A stretch of 64,000 nt of DNA from Bacteroidota bacterium (GCA_026224775.1 JAMFRP010000011.1:62001-126000), one strand, 5' to 3'; numbered from the stretch's first letter, positions 53,894-63,054 are shown. Made by a program: numbers and translations. The notes: generated from the sequence alone by a model not told the origin.

Positions 53894-55111
53894 ATGTATA
53901 CACATCATACAAAAGTAAACAACCGGTTGATATTTGTTATGGCATTATCCGCGGGAATTATCGTGGCGAACGTCTATTATAACCAACCGGTTTTGCACGC
54001 AATGTCCATTAGCATAGGCGTAAGCGACCGACAAATCGGGCGAGTTGCTATGCTTTCCCAATTAGGTTACGGGCTGGGCATGTTTTTTCTTGTGCCGCTC
54101 GGCGATAAGCTCCGGCGCAAAGAACTCATTTTACTGCTGACCTTTCTGCTCATTGCCGTACTTGTACTTTTTGCGCTCAGCTCGTCATTTTTCCTGCTAT
54201 GTTGTTTAAGCTTTTTAACAGGCCTGCTCTCATGTCCGGCACAAATTATACTGCCCATGGCCGCATCTATTTCTAAAGCTGACCGAGGAAAGACAGTAGG
54301 CAAGGTTTTCAGCGGAATACTCGTAGGTATTCTTGGAGCCAGAGTGATTAGTGGATTGGTTAGCGAATGGTTCGGCTGGCGTTATGTGTATGGCCTCTCG
54401 GCGTGCCTGGTACTGATAGCCTGCATATTGATTAAGTTATACTTGCCGGATCTGCCATCCAAATTTAAGGGTAGTTATGGTCACCTGTTAAAATCAACAA
54501 TATCCCTGGTAGGCCGCTATAGTGTTTTGAGACAGGCATCACTTTTGGGCGCTTTTACTTTTGGCATATTTTGCTCCTTCTGGACCACGCTCACTTTTCA
54601 TTTAAGTGCACCGCCACTAGATTACAGTACAGGGGCTATTGGTTTGCTTGGCCTGATCGCCATTGGCGGTGCGATAGTAGCACCTGTTTTCGGCAAGCTG
54701 GCTGATAGAGGGTATATCTACAAATCGCTTAGCCTGACCGTTTCGCTGATTATCGGAAGTATCCTTTTAATTAAAGCTTTTCCGGGATCTCTGGTTGTTT
54801 TATCAGCAAGCATATTCTTTTTGGATATTGGCGTTCAAGCCACTCAGATAACCAATTTTACCCGGATTTACAGCCTACATGAAGATATGCACAGCCGCTT
54901 GAATACCATTTATATGACTACCTATTTTATTGGCGCAGCTTTGGGCACTTACGCCGGTCTGTTTGCCTGGGGAATCGGTGGTTGGTCGAGTGCTACCTTG
55001 CAAATGCTGATTTGGGGCCTCATTGCAATGATAATTGTGGCGCTGTCCTGGATAAGCCCCCGCAAAACTGTAAATTCCGTACAAACCCTAAAATTTCCGA
55101 GAAATAAATAA
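53894..55111 (+). CDS. MFS transporter (arabinose/drug efflux-like)
   Basis: A 405-residue major facilitator with about 12 hydrophobic segments. The family motif A-like loop is LGDKLRRKELILLL. The N-terminal NVYYNQPVLHAMSISIGVSDRQIGRVAMLSQLGYGLGM block matches the YwoG/NarK-unrelated, multidrug- or sugar-efflux-type MFS subfamily. Its stop overlaps the next ATG by one base, so the two genes are coupled. Likely cargo efflux pump; substrate unknown. Confidence 0.88.
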   Translation: MYTHHTKVNNRLIFVMALSAGIIVANVYYNQPVLHAMSISIGVSDRQIGRVAMLSQLGYGLGMFFLVPLGDKLRRKELILLLTFLLIAVLVLFALSSSFFLLCCLSFLTGLLSCPAQIILPMAASISKADRGKTVGKVFSGILVGILGARVISGLVSEWFGWRYVYGLSACLVLIACILIKLYLPDLPSKFKGSYGHLLKSTISLVGRYSVLRQASLLGAFTFGIFCSFWTTLTFHLSAPPLDYSTGAIGLLGLIAIGGAIVAPVFGKLADRGYIYKSLSLTVSLIIGSILLIKAFPGSLVVLSASIFFLDIGVQATQITNFTRIYSLHEDMHSRLNTIYMTTYFIGAALGTYAGLFAWGIGGWSSATLQMLIWGLIAMIIVALSWISPRKTVNSVQTLKFPRNK

Positions 55112-55866
55112 TGCTACAGCTTGCCATTTTTAGTGATGTGCATGGCAATTTGCCTGCCCTTCACTCGGTTCTTGAAGATTTGAAACAAAGAGGTGTGGAA
55201 CAGGCATATTGCCTTGGTGACCTGGTTGATTTTGCGCCTTGGTCAAACGAGGTCATTAACTGCATCCGATATTTGCAAATACCCTGTCTAATGGGGAATC
55301 ACGATGAGCGGATCGCATTTGACTACGAAATATCACCTTTATCTAAACATAGTGCCAAAGAAATAGCATCGCGTATCAAGGCCATCAATTATACCAAACA
55401 AACACTGACCGCTGAAAACAAAGCCTTTTTAAGAACCTTGCCATTAAAAATGAGCATGACGTTTAAGGTGGCAGGACGGGAAATAAAACTACTATTGGTT
55501 CATGGCAGTAGTAGTAGCAATGAGGAATATATTTATGAAACTCATCCCGAAGATGACATACACAACATAATGACTACCGAAAGTGCGGATATACTGATTA
55601 TGGGTCATACGCACCTGCCGTATATCCGTTACATACAACAAAAAATGGCGATTAACTGCGGATCAGTAGGTCGGTCTAAGGAAGCCTCCGGATTGGCAAC
55701 TTATCTGTTGTTAAATGTTACAGATAGCACGGTCATCCCGGAAATTGTCAGACTCGCCTATCCTATCCAAGAAACGATTGTAGCCATACAAAAGAGCTAT
55801 ATTCCTGATTTTTATGCGGATTTCTTGAATAAAAGCAATCTGTTTCTAGGCCAAGCAGACAAATAG
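55111..55866 (+). CDS. Metallophosphoesterase (calcineurin-like)
   Basis: A 251-residue phosphoesterase. Metal-binding motifs: FSDVHGNLPAL (D, H), LGDLVDFAPW (D), MGNHDE (NHD), LLVHGS, and MGHTHLPYI (GHxH). It belongs to the YfcE/DUF2051-like branch, whose members hydrolyse phosphodiesters or phosphomonoesters. It shares a one-base overlap with the MFS gene, so they form an operon, but how a phosphoesterase helps an exporter is not evident. Confidence 0.9.
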   Translation: MLQLAIFSDVHGNLPALHSVLEDLKQRGVEQAYCLGDLVDFAPWSNEVINCIRYLQIPCLMGNHDERIAFDYEISPLSKHSAKEIASRIKAINYTKQTLTAENKAFLRTLPLKMSMTFKVAGREIKLLLVHGSSSSNEEYIYETHPEDDIHNIMTTESADILIMGHTHLPYIRYIQQKMAINCGSVGRSKEASGLATYLLLNVTDSTVIPEIVRLAYPIQETIVAIQKSYIPDFYADFLNKSNLFLGQADK

Positions 55867-55911
55867 TGCTTCCATTTTTATACCCAGTAAAAAACATTCT
55901 GTAAATCAAAC

Positions 55912-55945
55912 AAAAGGAAATAACCGCAATTGGCTATTTCCTTTT
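55912..55945 (+). terminator. Intrinsic terminator after phosphoesterase
   Basis: AAAAGGAAATA (55912-55922) pairs with TATTTCCTTTT (55935-55945) around a 12-nt loop. It ends the MFS/phosphoesterase operon 46 bp after its stop. Confidence 0.75.
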
Positions 55946-56276
55946 ATAAGTATTAGGGGTAGCGGGATCTATCGTCTTAATGCAACTTTCAAAAGTGTGA
56001 AAGAGATTTTAAAGGAAAACACTAAATACCACCATGTAAATTAAGGCCTTACAATATTTACTAATCCACATCGCACTGTCCGGGTTACTCACCTGCAGCC
56101 TTGTGCAAAGCACTATTGTTTGTTCGGAACCAGCAAAAAATGTATTATAAAAATAGTCAGAGATACCTGGAAGAACTTCATAGCATCACTTTCAATTTTG
56201 CTGAGTATATTTTCAGCGACCTCTTCAGGGAGGATACCGCGTTCTCCTCCATTGTTTCTTGCAAGCTCCGTATTTT
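55946..56276. other. Junction between cargo and the mobC fragment
   Basis: About 330 bp with only short, overlapping frames on both strands and no supported gene. The right edge is where similarity to the internal part of mobC begins abruptly. Confidence 0.35.
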
Positions 56277-56797
56277 TTTTCCAAAGCCACTCAACTGGAT
56301 TATGCCATACCCGCTTCAAAAATAGCGGCTTTATCGTCCGGCGAATTTGTTGGCATGATAGCGGATAATCCGGAACCAAAGATCGACCTGAAAATGTTTC
56401 ATAGCAAAATACAGAATGATCACGGGGCCATAGCCAGGGAAGAAGCCGCCTATAAACCTATTCCCATAGTAGATCAGGTGGATGAGGAAATGTTAATGGA
56501 AACCTATACTAAAATAAAAGATGATATTGCAAGGCTGTTCAAAAATGAACTGGCTACACTGAGAAAAGATGATGAAAAAGAATTAGGGGAGGGCTCTTTG
56601 GTAAACATTCCTAAACCAGGGGAAAAGCTGGTTAGCAAAAAACAGCGCAGGCAAATAAACAAACGTAACAGGCAAAGGGAGCGTGCAACAATGCGCGAAA
56701 CAAAGCAAACTACTGATAAGCCAGCGATGGGCCAAAATAGCAAGTCCGTATCTTATGTTAAAAATGATGATATGGGGCAGGCAATGTCAATGTGGTT
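56277..56797 (+). pseudogene. Duplicated 3' part of the mobC coupling-protein gene
   Basis: About 170 codons matching the mobC C-terminus in order: FSKATQLD, IPASKIAALSSGEFVGM, EEAAYK-PIPIVDQVDEEMLMETY, NIPKPG-K-(I/V)SK-QRRQ, NKRNRQRER. The match begins within a Ser/Phe/Ser/Lys run and covers the last ~515 bp of mobC (about 52278-52795). The original TGA stop is TGG here, so the frame runs on to 56909. The N-terminal three-quarters (Walker A, membrane helices) are absent. A leftover of a second mobilisation module or a tandem duplication product. Confidence 0.75.
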
Positions 56798-56909
56798 TTT
56801 TTGCTATAATTCTTTGCACTATAAATGGTTTTGTGGTCAGATCCTACCAGTAGCACCAGTAGTAGCGGCACCGAATTTTTACGCCGCTAACCGACAAAGC
56901 TATCCCTAA

Positions 56910-57385
56910 ATGATTCAAGACAGGTCTTCCGGAAACTTATCAAGACAGTAGTTGCATTTCTGGTTTCAGATGCCGCGAATTGGCTTACCGATGTGCGGAT
57001 AAGAGCTTCCGGTGGTTCAAAATAATACTAAAAAAATTGCCGGAAGTATTTTGTAACAATATTGGCATGATTTGCACCTTATTTAGTACTCAAAATTCAT
57101 ATGTTTTTGACCCTATAATGGTTATCTTTAAACTCTGACGGCTATTGGAAGAGATAGAATGAAGATACTTGGCGGTTTGGCAGAAGTATAGAAAAACGTG
57201 ATCGGAACGAATAGGCCGAACTTAACTGAAAATTGGTTTCTTGGGGTTTTGCGAAGTGGACAAATGGAACGGGGGCTTTTGTAATATTATCTATCTTAAA
57301 TGAAAAACCGATGACTTTATCATTATCGAATTTTTCTAACATTGATCGGTTAACAACAAGACTTTTAAGCAATACCTTTAAAAAA
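56910..57385. other. Intergenic region, no gene seen
   Basis: About 475 bp between the mobC fragment and the ferredoxin-like gene. Mixed short frames in all six phases and no terminator or RNA I can support. Confidence 0.3.
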
Positions 57386-57766
57386 ATGCATATATTAAGA
57401 CAAATCAAATGTCTTAATATAATACTTCTAACAACTGCAATAGTGGGAACTTCAGAATTAATCACCGTAAACCTGATCACTGACAGCGTACTAAAGTCAG
57501 TTAACGGTTATGCTCGTACGTATAAAAATCTCATGGCTTTTTTATCGGCAAAACTTGAACTCGATGATATGGGAGAATGTAAAGGAATGGGGAGATGCGG
57601 AACCTGTCAAATCCGTATTGAAAACGATTGTAGCCTGATCGGAGATTATGATGGTAATGAGATAAACACTTTGAAGATGTTAGGTAACATCGATCCAAAG
57701 GTTAGATTGGCATGCAAAATTTACTTTAATGAACAGATCGACAATATGGTTATTTCAATTATTTAA
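57386..57766 (+). CDS. 2Fe-2S ferredoxin-like protein
   Basis: The open frame runs from 57233, but the family part is the last ~95 codons, so a start at ATG 57386 or GTG 57443 is more likely. Cluster ligands: ECKGMGRCGTCQ gives Cys-x5-Cys-x2-Cys, and the fourth is in RLACKI. Preceding residues TYKNLMAFLSAKLELDDMGE match the usual loop. It resembles plant-type 2Fe-2S ferredoxins from Bacteroidota. No reductase or oxygenase partner is next to it. Its GC and short start context suggest it may be a displaced gene. Confidence 0.6.
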   Translation: MHILRQIKCLNIILLTTAIVGTSELITVNLITDSVLKSVNGYARTYKNLMAFLSAKLELDDMGECKGMGRCGTCQIRIENDCSLIGDYDGNEINTLKMLGNIDPKVRLACKIYFNEQIDNMVISII

Positions 57767-57837
57767 TCAGACATCTTAATTCTAATCGTCAATTGGTAAA
57801 AACTAATAAACCTATGCAAGTCTTGATGTGGTAAAGA

Positions 57838-58020
57838 ATGAACCAATTCAAGCAAAAGAGCCTTTATCAAATCCTTCTTACCCCGCATATCGCTGGCACC
57901 ACTAATATGATCTGTTTTCTCATTTTATCGTTATTTAATTATCATTTGGCGGAGCGACGATCAATTAAAAGGCAAACCTCTGAAAAGCAATTTGTTAATC
58001 ATATAAAGTATCCTGATTAG
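57838..58020 (+). pseudogene. Possible C-terminal stump of a D-2-hydroxyacid dehydrogenase
   Basis: A 60-codon frame with KSLYQILLTPHIAGTTNM, which matches the LTPHIAG motif carrying the catalytic His of D-isomer-specific 2-hydroxyacid dehydrogenases. The nucleotide-binding domain is absent and the rest is not recognisable. If correct, the parent gene was deleted at its 5' end. Confidence 0.35.
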
Positions 58021-58119
58021 GGATCTCCCTTTATCGCATACTGGTCTTTTGAAATAGGATCTACCGGAGCCTGATCACACGCTCTGCGTCAAACAGTTTT
58101 TCTCATCTAACTCCTCGAC

Positions 58120-59541
58120 CTATTCTGCCAAAACAACTACAGACAGGCTGTTTTTCGCTTTTGGTAGTAACACCAGCATTAAACCGGTTAATGCCAAGCA
58201 AACGATATTAGCACTTGTGCTATACTCAAATGCCTTAGTATACTCAAAAGTATGATTACCTGTATTGGCTATATTATAAAAAATGCCACCAATGATACAT
58301 ATGCCCAATGCAGAAGCCGTTTGTTGAAAGGTGCTGTAAATTCCTGCCGCTGCCCCGGCAAATTTATGAGGCACTCCGCTTAATGCGAGGTTAAGCAATG
58401 AAGGCAACACAAGGCCATTACCCAAGCCATAAAGCCCCATCAGGCCGAAAATAACACTGCCGCTGACATCTGTTTTAAATAAAATGATCTGGAGAGAAAA
58501 TGAAATAATTGTAATCACTATCCCCATTTGCGGAATGAGTTTACCATACTTGGGGAGCAGTTTAGATGCCGTGATAGAAGACAAAGTGAACAGTAGGCCA
58601 GGCAACACAAAATACAATCCAGAATCTACCGAAGATATACCCAGTCCGCTTTGGAGGAATACCGCGCTCGTTAGCAGGTAGGACGTATGCATCATAAACT
58701 GGAACAGCACAGCTGCCAAACCAATACTAAAGTCTTTATTTTGAAAAAGCTCCATATCTATCAATGGATTGATGCCCTTTTTTAATTTTGTTTTCTGATC
58801 GTAAATAAAATAAGCGAATAGAATAAAAGAGAGAAATACAAGAATGATACTCCAAAGCGGCCACCCTGCCTCTCGCCCCTGTGTAAGTGGGTAGATCAGG
58901 CAGAAAAGCCCTGCTGTTAAGATAGCTATCCCGGAATAATCAAATACGTGATTGCCGTGACGTTTTGTTTCTGATAAGAAATGATGGGTAGCCCACAGCG
59001 CAACCAAACCTATCGGCAGATTAATGAAAAAGATAAGTCGCCAGCCATCAATCATCCCATGAACCCCGGAAAGATAACCGCCCAAAACCTGACCGATAAT
59101 TGATGCGAGGCCTAATGTAATGCCAAACCAGCCGATTGCCCTGGAACGTTCTTTTGTATTGGTAAATAGGATTTGTATAAAAGCGATGGCTTGCGGCACC
59201 ATAAATGAGGCGCTGATACCCTGGAAGAAGCGGGTAATATTCAGTTCAAAAGGCGTCTGCGCCAAACCGCAAAAGCACGAGAATAAAGTAAAACTAAACA
59301 TTCCCCAAAAGAAAATCTTTTTTCTGCCAAAGTGATCTCCGGCTCTGCCTCCCGTTATTAAAAATGAAGCATAGCCCAATAAATAACCCGCTATCACCAG
59401 CTGGATCTGACCGTCACTCGCATGAACACCTTTTTTAATGGAAGGTATAGCTACATTTACAATAAATACATCAATCACAGATAATAAGGGTGCAGTTAGT
59501 ACAATGATCAAAGCTATCCAGGGAGATGTTGTTTTTTTCAT
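58120..59541 (-). CDS. DHA2-family MFS drug efflux transporter
   Basis: A 473-residue transporter with about 14 membrane helices. The N-terminus LLSVIDVFIVNVAIPSIKKGVHASDGQIQLVIAGYLLGYA contains the DHA2 motif region. Motif A is in GRAGDHFGRKKIFFWGM, and motif C-like PxxG/GxxLGxP pattern in LGGYLSGVHGMIDGWRLIFFINLPIG. It is of the EmrB/QacA type and probably exports a toxic organic cation or drug. It is divergent from a TetR regulator, 84 bp between starts. Confidence 0.92.
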   Translation of the reverse strand: MKKTTSPWIALIIVLTAPLLSVIDVFIVNVAIPSIKKGVHASDGQIQLVIAGYLLGYASFLITGGRAGDHFGRKKIFFWGMFSFTLFSCFCGLAQTPFELNITRFFQGISASFMVPQAIAFIQILFTNTKERSRAIGWFGITLGLASIIGQVLGGYLSGVHGMIDGWRLIFFINLPIGLVALWATHHFLSETKRHGNHVFDYSGIAILTAGLFCLIYPLTQGREAGWPLWSIILVFLSFILFAYFIYDQKTKLKKGINPLIDMELFQNKDFSIGLAAVLFQFMMHTSYLLTSAVFLQSGLGISSVDSGLYFVLPGLLFTLSSITASKLLPKYGKLIPQMGIVITIISFSLQIILFKTDVSGSVIFGLMGLYGLGNGLVLPSLLNLALSGVPHKFAGAAAGIYSTFQQTASALGICIIGGIFYNIANTGNHTFEYTKAFEYSTSANIVCLALTGLMLVLLPKAKNSLSVVVLAE

Positions 59542-59578
59542 AAGTTAGGCAAAGATAGTTATATAATTCATAAAATAG

Positions 59579-59592
59579 ATAGACTTGTCTAT
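59579..59592. promoter_or_regulatory. Palindromic TetR-type operator
   Basis: ATAGAC-TT-GTCTAT is a perfect 14-bp palindrome centred between the divergent efflux pump and TetR genes, a usual place for a TetR operator. It lies 38 bp upstream of the pump's start and 34 bp upstream of tetR. Binding by the neighbouring TetR protein is inference. Confidence 0.65.
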
Positions 59593-59625
59593 ATATTTAT
59601 ATTATTAATTTAATATATTTGCAGA

Positions 59626-60222
59626 ATGAGAGAATCAGCGACAAGGACGAAAATATTGGATGTGGCGTCAAGATTGTTTTATGAACAGGGTTATAATTCA
59701 ACAGGGATCAATCAAATCATTGCTGAAGCCGATATTGCCAGAGGTTCTCTGTATAATCATTTCCCATCCAAACGCGATTTGCTTACCGCTTATATTCAGC
59801 AATCTGAAGACCTTTGGTTTGCTGAACTCGATAAATTCCTGGAATCTATAAATGATCCTAAGCTGCGACTACTGGCCCTGTTTGATTTCCGGGCGGAAAA
59901 ACAACTTCGATCCAATTTTGGAGGATGCCAGTTCACCAAGATCATTGCAGAAATGCCGAAGGATGATTTAAATGCTTTTGAACTGGTTCGCCATCAAAAG
60001 GAAAGGATCAAAAATTATATTAAAGATTTGTTGCAGCAAATAGATCTGAAGCAACCACAAGTCCTCAGTACAAATATGCTCATTGATGCGTTATTTTTAA
60101 TAATGGAAGGAGCAACGAGTTCGGCCAGTGTTTACAAACATGTGGAGGCAATTAGAACAGCGAAACAGATAGCTAACGAACTGTTGGATATTGAGCCGGT
60201 TTCGCAAAGATCCAGTCTTTAA
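59626..60222 (+). CDS. TetR/AcrR family repressor
   Basis: A 198-residue repressor with an N-terminal helix-turn-helix (TKILDVASRLFYEQGYNSTGINQIIAEADIARGSLYNHFPSKRDLL) and a helical ligand-binding domain including FGGCQFTKIIAEMP. It is divergent from the MFS pump and likely represses it and itself. A Bacteroidota-type -7 box TATATTTG (59614-59621) ends four bases before the ATG, so the mRNA may be nearly leaderless. Confidence 0.92.
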   Translation: MRESATRTKILDVASRLFYEQGYNSTGINQIIAEADIARGSLYNHFPSKRDLLTAYIQQSEDLWFAELDKFLESINDPKLRLLALFDFRAEKQLRSNFGGCQFTKIIAEMPKDDLNAFELVRHQKERIKNYIKDLLQQIDLKQPQVLSTNMLIDALFLIMEGATSSASVYKHVEAIRTAKQIANELLDIEPVSQRSSL

Positions 60223-60366
60223 TAATGATCGCTGTTTTAAAGTGCATAGAATGTGATAGTCATCCGTTTAATATAGTTGGGCGAATTATCAAAAGCCTTG
60301 TAAGGGATGGTTGTTTTCCACGGTTTTAGGTATTTTCTTAGTGAATGATTATCCGGCAACTGATTA

Positions 60367-61337
60367 TTACTGGTTCTCTTTGTTCTGACGCATTATCTCG
60401 AACGCTTTCATATAATCGATTGTTTCTTCAGGTAAACTACCCGTAAAATATTCGTAGATCAGTGGATTATGAGTAAAGTAAAGTCCGCAAAACTCAACCC
60501 AGTCATCGACGGAAATCTTGCCGTCTAACTTGAAAAGCTTACGTGATGGAGTTTTGATTTGATTGGAATGCTTTAAATTATAATGAAAGTCCTTATCCCG
60601 TCGCGCGTAGTATTCATCAGGTGTATATAGGTGTAATGCCCCGTCAAAGTGTTTAAAACATTTTTTATCCAAGTCGTACTCTGCATGTATATATCTTGCT
60701 GGGTGAAAGATGTCATTGTCATTTTTTAAAGTGATATAATCTTGTTTGAATTCTTCCGCTTGAAAAGCTTTAACACGGGTCAGAGTTTTAACACCATTTA
60801 TCTCTTCCTCGTAAACTGCGCTGTACCATTTAATGTCTATCGCGTAAGCATCGCCAAAAAATCCGAGTTTAAATGGACTTGATATTTCCCTGGTGGCCGT
60901 AACTTCACAATATCGTCGGGCATCTTTGAAATATCATTATTAAAAGGTGGCCCATACCAACGGTCATACTCACCATAATCACCCGCCCTAGCATCAATTC
61001 GCACCCGATCCTCATCTAAGGCAATGAAGGCCTTCACCTCGGAATTTTTGTAGTTCCAGAACTTATTCAGAAAGCCAGGCTCAAAATTTGCAGACGCATA
61101 GTGCCCTCTCCGAAATAATGGGCTTGCCATCAAATAAAATTTGTCGGATTTGAAAACGCCTTTGCCCGCATACGCTTTTGCAAATCTCTTTTTAAGAGTT
61201 TCAAATTCGTATAGACCTTCCTTATCCGGTTTATCGGGAATAAGAAAATTGATTATTTTGGGATGTATCAATAGAACGCCGATGGTGGTTACATATTGAA
61301 AGTCAGATGGAGTTAGTTCAATATGTTTTTCCGCCAT
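60367..61337 (-). pseudogene. Hypothetical protein gene split by a one-base frameshift
   Basis: Two frames on the - strand join into one protein: 166 residues from 61337 (MAEKHIELTPSDFQYVTTIGVLLIHPK...), and a second frame that stays open upstream of its first start back to the same place. Adding one T to the T6 run (reverse strand; A6 at 60856-60861 on +) reads HLNSDFFGDAYAIDIKWYSAVYEEE straight through to the stop at 60367, giving ~323 residues. No family is recognised; the protein has Tyr/Asp-rich patches (LYTPDEYYARRDKDF) and no signal peptide. It may be a real one-base deletion, a sequencing slip, or programmed shifting. Confidence 0.7.
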
Positions 61338-61543
61338 TAATTTGGTAAAATATGTTGTTTCCTAGGTGGCATCCTCCAATGCTTGCTTGGTTTCAGACCT
61401 CAAAGCTTCTTGTTGAACTTTGAGTATGTCATTCATTGTCATACGTTCACTCATATCGCAAGGTACGAATTCGGCCGTTTTTATTTTTCAAACAATCTTG
61501 AGGTAATGGTTTCCAGTTTTATCTTTGGGCAGATATTATACCT

Positions 61544-62257
61544 ATGTGGTCACGCGTTAAAAAATTACTTAAAAAATTAAATAACACACTTAGTTCAGAG
61601 CCGAAAGTTGATGTGCCAAACCCGAAAGCTGAAAGTAAGCAACCAACTATGCGTACCTGTATCCATGAAGCAGGGCACTATATGGTTGCAAGGATTTTCC
61701 CTGAGAAAATCAAGATTAATGAATTAAATGCAAATTCCAGTGAACTTGTTGAAGACATGAACGGGGCATTAAATATTACAGACATTGGCTTTGAAACACT
61801 TGATTCCTGTGACCACATCATGTTAACTGCTGCTGGCGGCCTCGTTGCAAATACAATTAATTCGAGGGGTAAAGATTACGTTGAAAACAATCTTAAGAAA
61901 TTCCCATACAATCTAGCCGGCCTTGATCGTCACGGAATTGGAGGCGATTATGAGTTAATTCAAGAATTCGCCTTGAAAATCGCGGTTTATTGGAGGCTTA
62001 CAAAAAATGGTTACGTCAAAGTACAATGGAACGCTATACAATTCGTTTTTTGCTACCTGATGGAAGAAGCCGTTTGGGAAACACTTTTGATGCTGGCTCA
62101 CGCATTACATATTAAAGAAAATTACAAATTATCGCCGTCTGAAGCTGAGGCGGTAATATCCCTAAGCCCGCATTTAAATGGATTGGGGGATGTCACCAAA
62201 CAATATTTATCAGACAGATACCCTTTAACTAAGGATAAGGCGTTAAAATTATTATAA
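61544..62257 (+). CDS. Orphan M41-like HEAGH zinc metallopeptidase-like protein
   Basis: A 237-residue protein with the zinc motif in TCIHEAGHYMVARIF (HEAGH, residues ~44-48), as in the protease domain of FtsH-type M41 peptidases. A helical region follows with LTAAGGLVANTIN and a possible third ligand in LDRHGIGGDYE (Asp/Glu region). The AAA ATPase domain and membrane helices of FtsH are missing, so it is a stand-alone peptidase-like domain with a basic N-terminus (KKLLKKLNN). Divergent from the frameshifted hypothetical gene, about 200 bp between starts. Activity is not proven. Confidence 0.7.
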   Translation: MWSRVKKLLKKLNNTLSSEPKVDVPNPKAESKQPTMRTCIHEAGHYMVARIFPEKIKINELNANSSELVEDMNGALNITDIGFETLDSCDHIMLTAAGGLVANTINSRGKDYVENNLKKFPYNLAGLDRHGIGGDYELIQEFALKIAVYWRLTKNGYVKVQWNAIQFVFCYLMEEAVWETLLMLAHALHIKENYKLSPSEAEAVISLSPHLNGLGDVTKQYLSDRYPLTKDKALKLL

Positions 62258-62776
62258 CCGGCTCTTTACTCAATAAATTTCATTTTTTTGAAAGAAACCG
62301 CCTTATATTAGAGATATATTGTGTTTTGATACCTTGAGTGTGGGTATCTCTTTTTGTCGGGATGGCGGGACGATGAGCGAAGCATTTTAATTTGTTTTTC
62401 AGCGGCGCTTTGGCCTTGACGTTTTACCGCTTTTCGTTTTTGATGCCTAAGCGATAAAATGGATTGGTGTGCAAAAATTAATTCCAGATATAGTTAGGTG
62501 TTTTAATGCTGAACCATATTCGCTTACGAAACCTTCGAAAAATCCTTTCCATAAATACAAACTACCCTTTTGCAAATTATGATCTACAATGGTTTAATAA
62601 CTGTTTAGTTCTGATGTACTCTCTCAAAATAAGGCACTTTTGAAATTTTTATTTCGGATTTGGCGGAATGAAAAACGATCGCAAGTATTTGTTTTTTAAT
62701 AAATTAACAGAATCCGCTCTCCTTTCCTATTTTCTGGCTCTCGTTTTGGCATGCTGCTGCAAATAAAGAGTAATCA
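62258..62776. other. Intergenic region upstream of kdp
   Basis: About 520 bp. It holds a terminator-like hairpin near 62328-62355 and no gene. The right part should contain the kdp promoter; no riboswitch fold was recognised by eye. Confidence 0.4.
62328..62355 (+). terminator. Hairpin with T tract after the HEAGH gene
   Basis: GATACC (62328-62333) pairs with GGTATC (62343-62348) around a 9-nt loop, followed by TCTTTTT. It probably ends the preceding gene's transcript. Confidence 0.5.
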
Positions 62777-62947
62777 ATGATGCAGAAACGAATTTACCAT
62801 CCCGACAACGACACTGATGCCGCATCTAAGGGAAAAGAAGATAAATATACCTTTAAAGACATCATGGTTATTGTTTTCGCATGGCTGATCGCCTTGTCCC
62901 TGGTCTATGTCTGTTATCTGAAAATCAGTCTTTTCCTACACCATTAA
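62777..62947 (+). CDS. Small membrane protein at head of kdp operon
   Basis: A 56-residue frame starting at the tandem ATGATG (62777/62780), absent from standard gene sizes but well placed. The N-terminus is charged (QKRIYHPDNDTDAASKGKED) and one helix follows (IMVIVFAWLIALSLVYVCYL). It is 17 bp before the next small gene. Unknown function, perhaps a Kdp accessory peptide. Confidence 0.55.
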   Translation: MMQKRIYHPDNDTDAASKGKEDKYTFKDIMVIVFAWLIALSLVYVCYLKISLFLHH

Positions 62948-62964
62948 ATTAAATAATCATAAAA

Positions 62965-63048
62965 ATGATAATTGTAACCTACGTCCTGCTTTTCCTTGCC
63001 TTTTTCTGGCTGTTTTTCAAATCCGTTAACTATTTCGAAAAAATCTAA
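62965..63048 (+). CDS. 27-residue single-helix membrane peptide
   Basis: ATG 62965 to TAA 63048: a near-continuous hydrophobic helix (IIVTYVLLFLAFFWLFF) with a polar KSVNYFEKI tail. It has its own A-rich leader and lies 6 bp before kdpF. Its place and shape suggest a KdpF-like or accessory peptide, not a shadow frame. Confidence 0.5.
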   Translation: MIIVTYVLLFLAFFWLFFKSVNYFEKI

Positions 63049-63054
63049 TTTCCT

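Noticed and set aside
57233..57385. N-terminal 51 codons of the ferredoxin frame
   Set aside because: The residues before the ferredoxin core match nothing and cross a likely intergenic stretch, so a later start was chosen.
60298..60327. TTGTAAGG-N15-CGGTTTT after tetR
   Set aside because: Only the CG of the second box agrees and it does not precede a + strand gene start.
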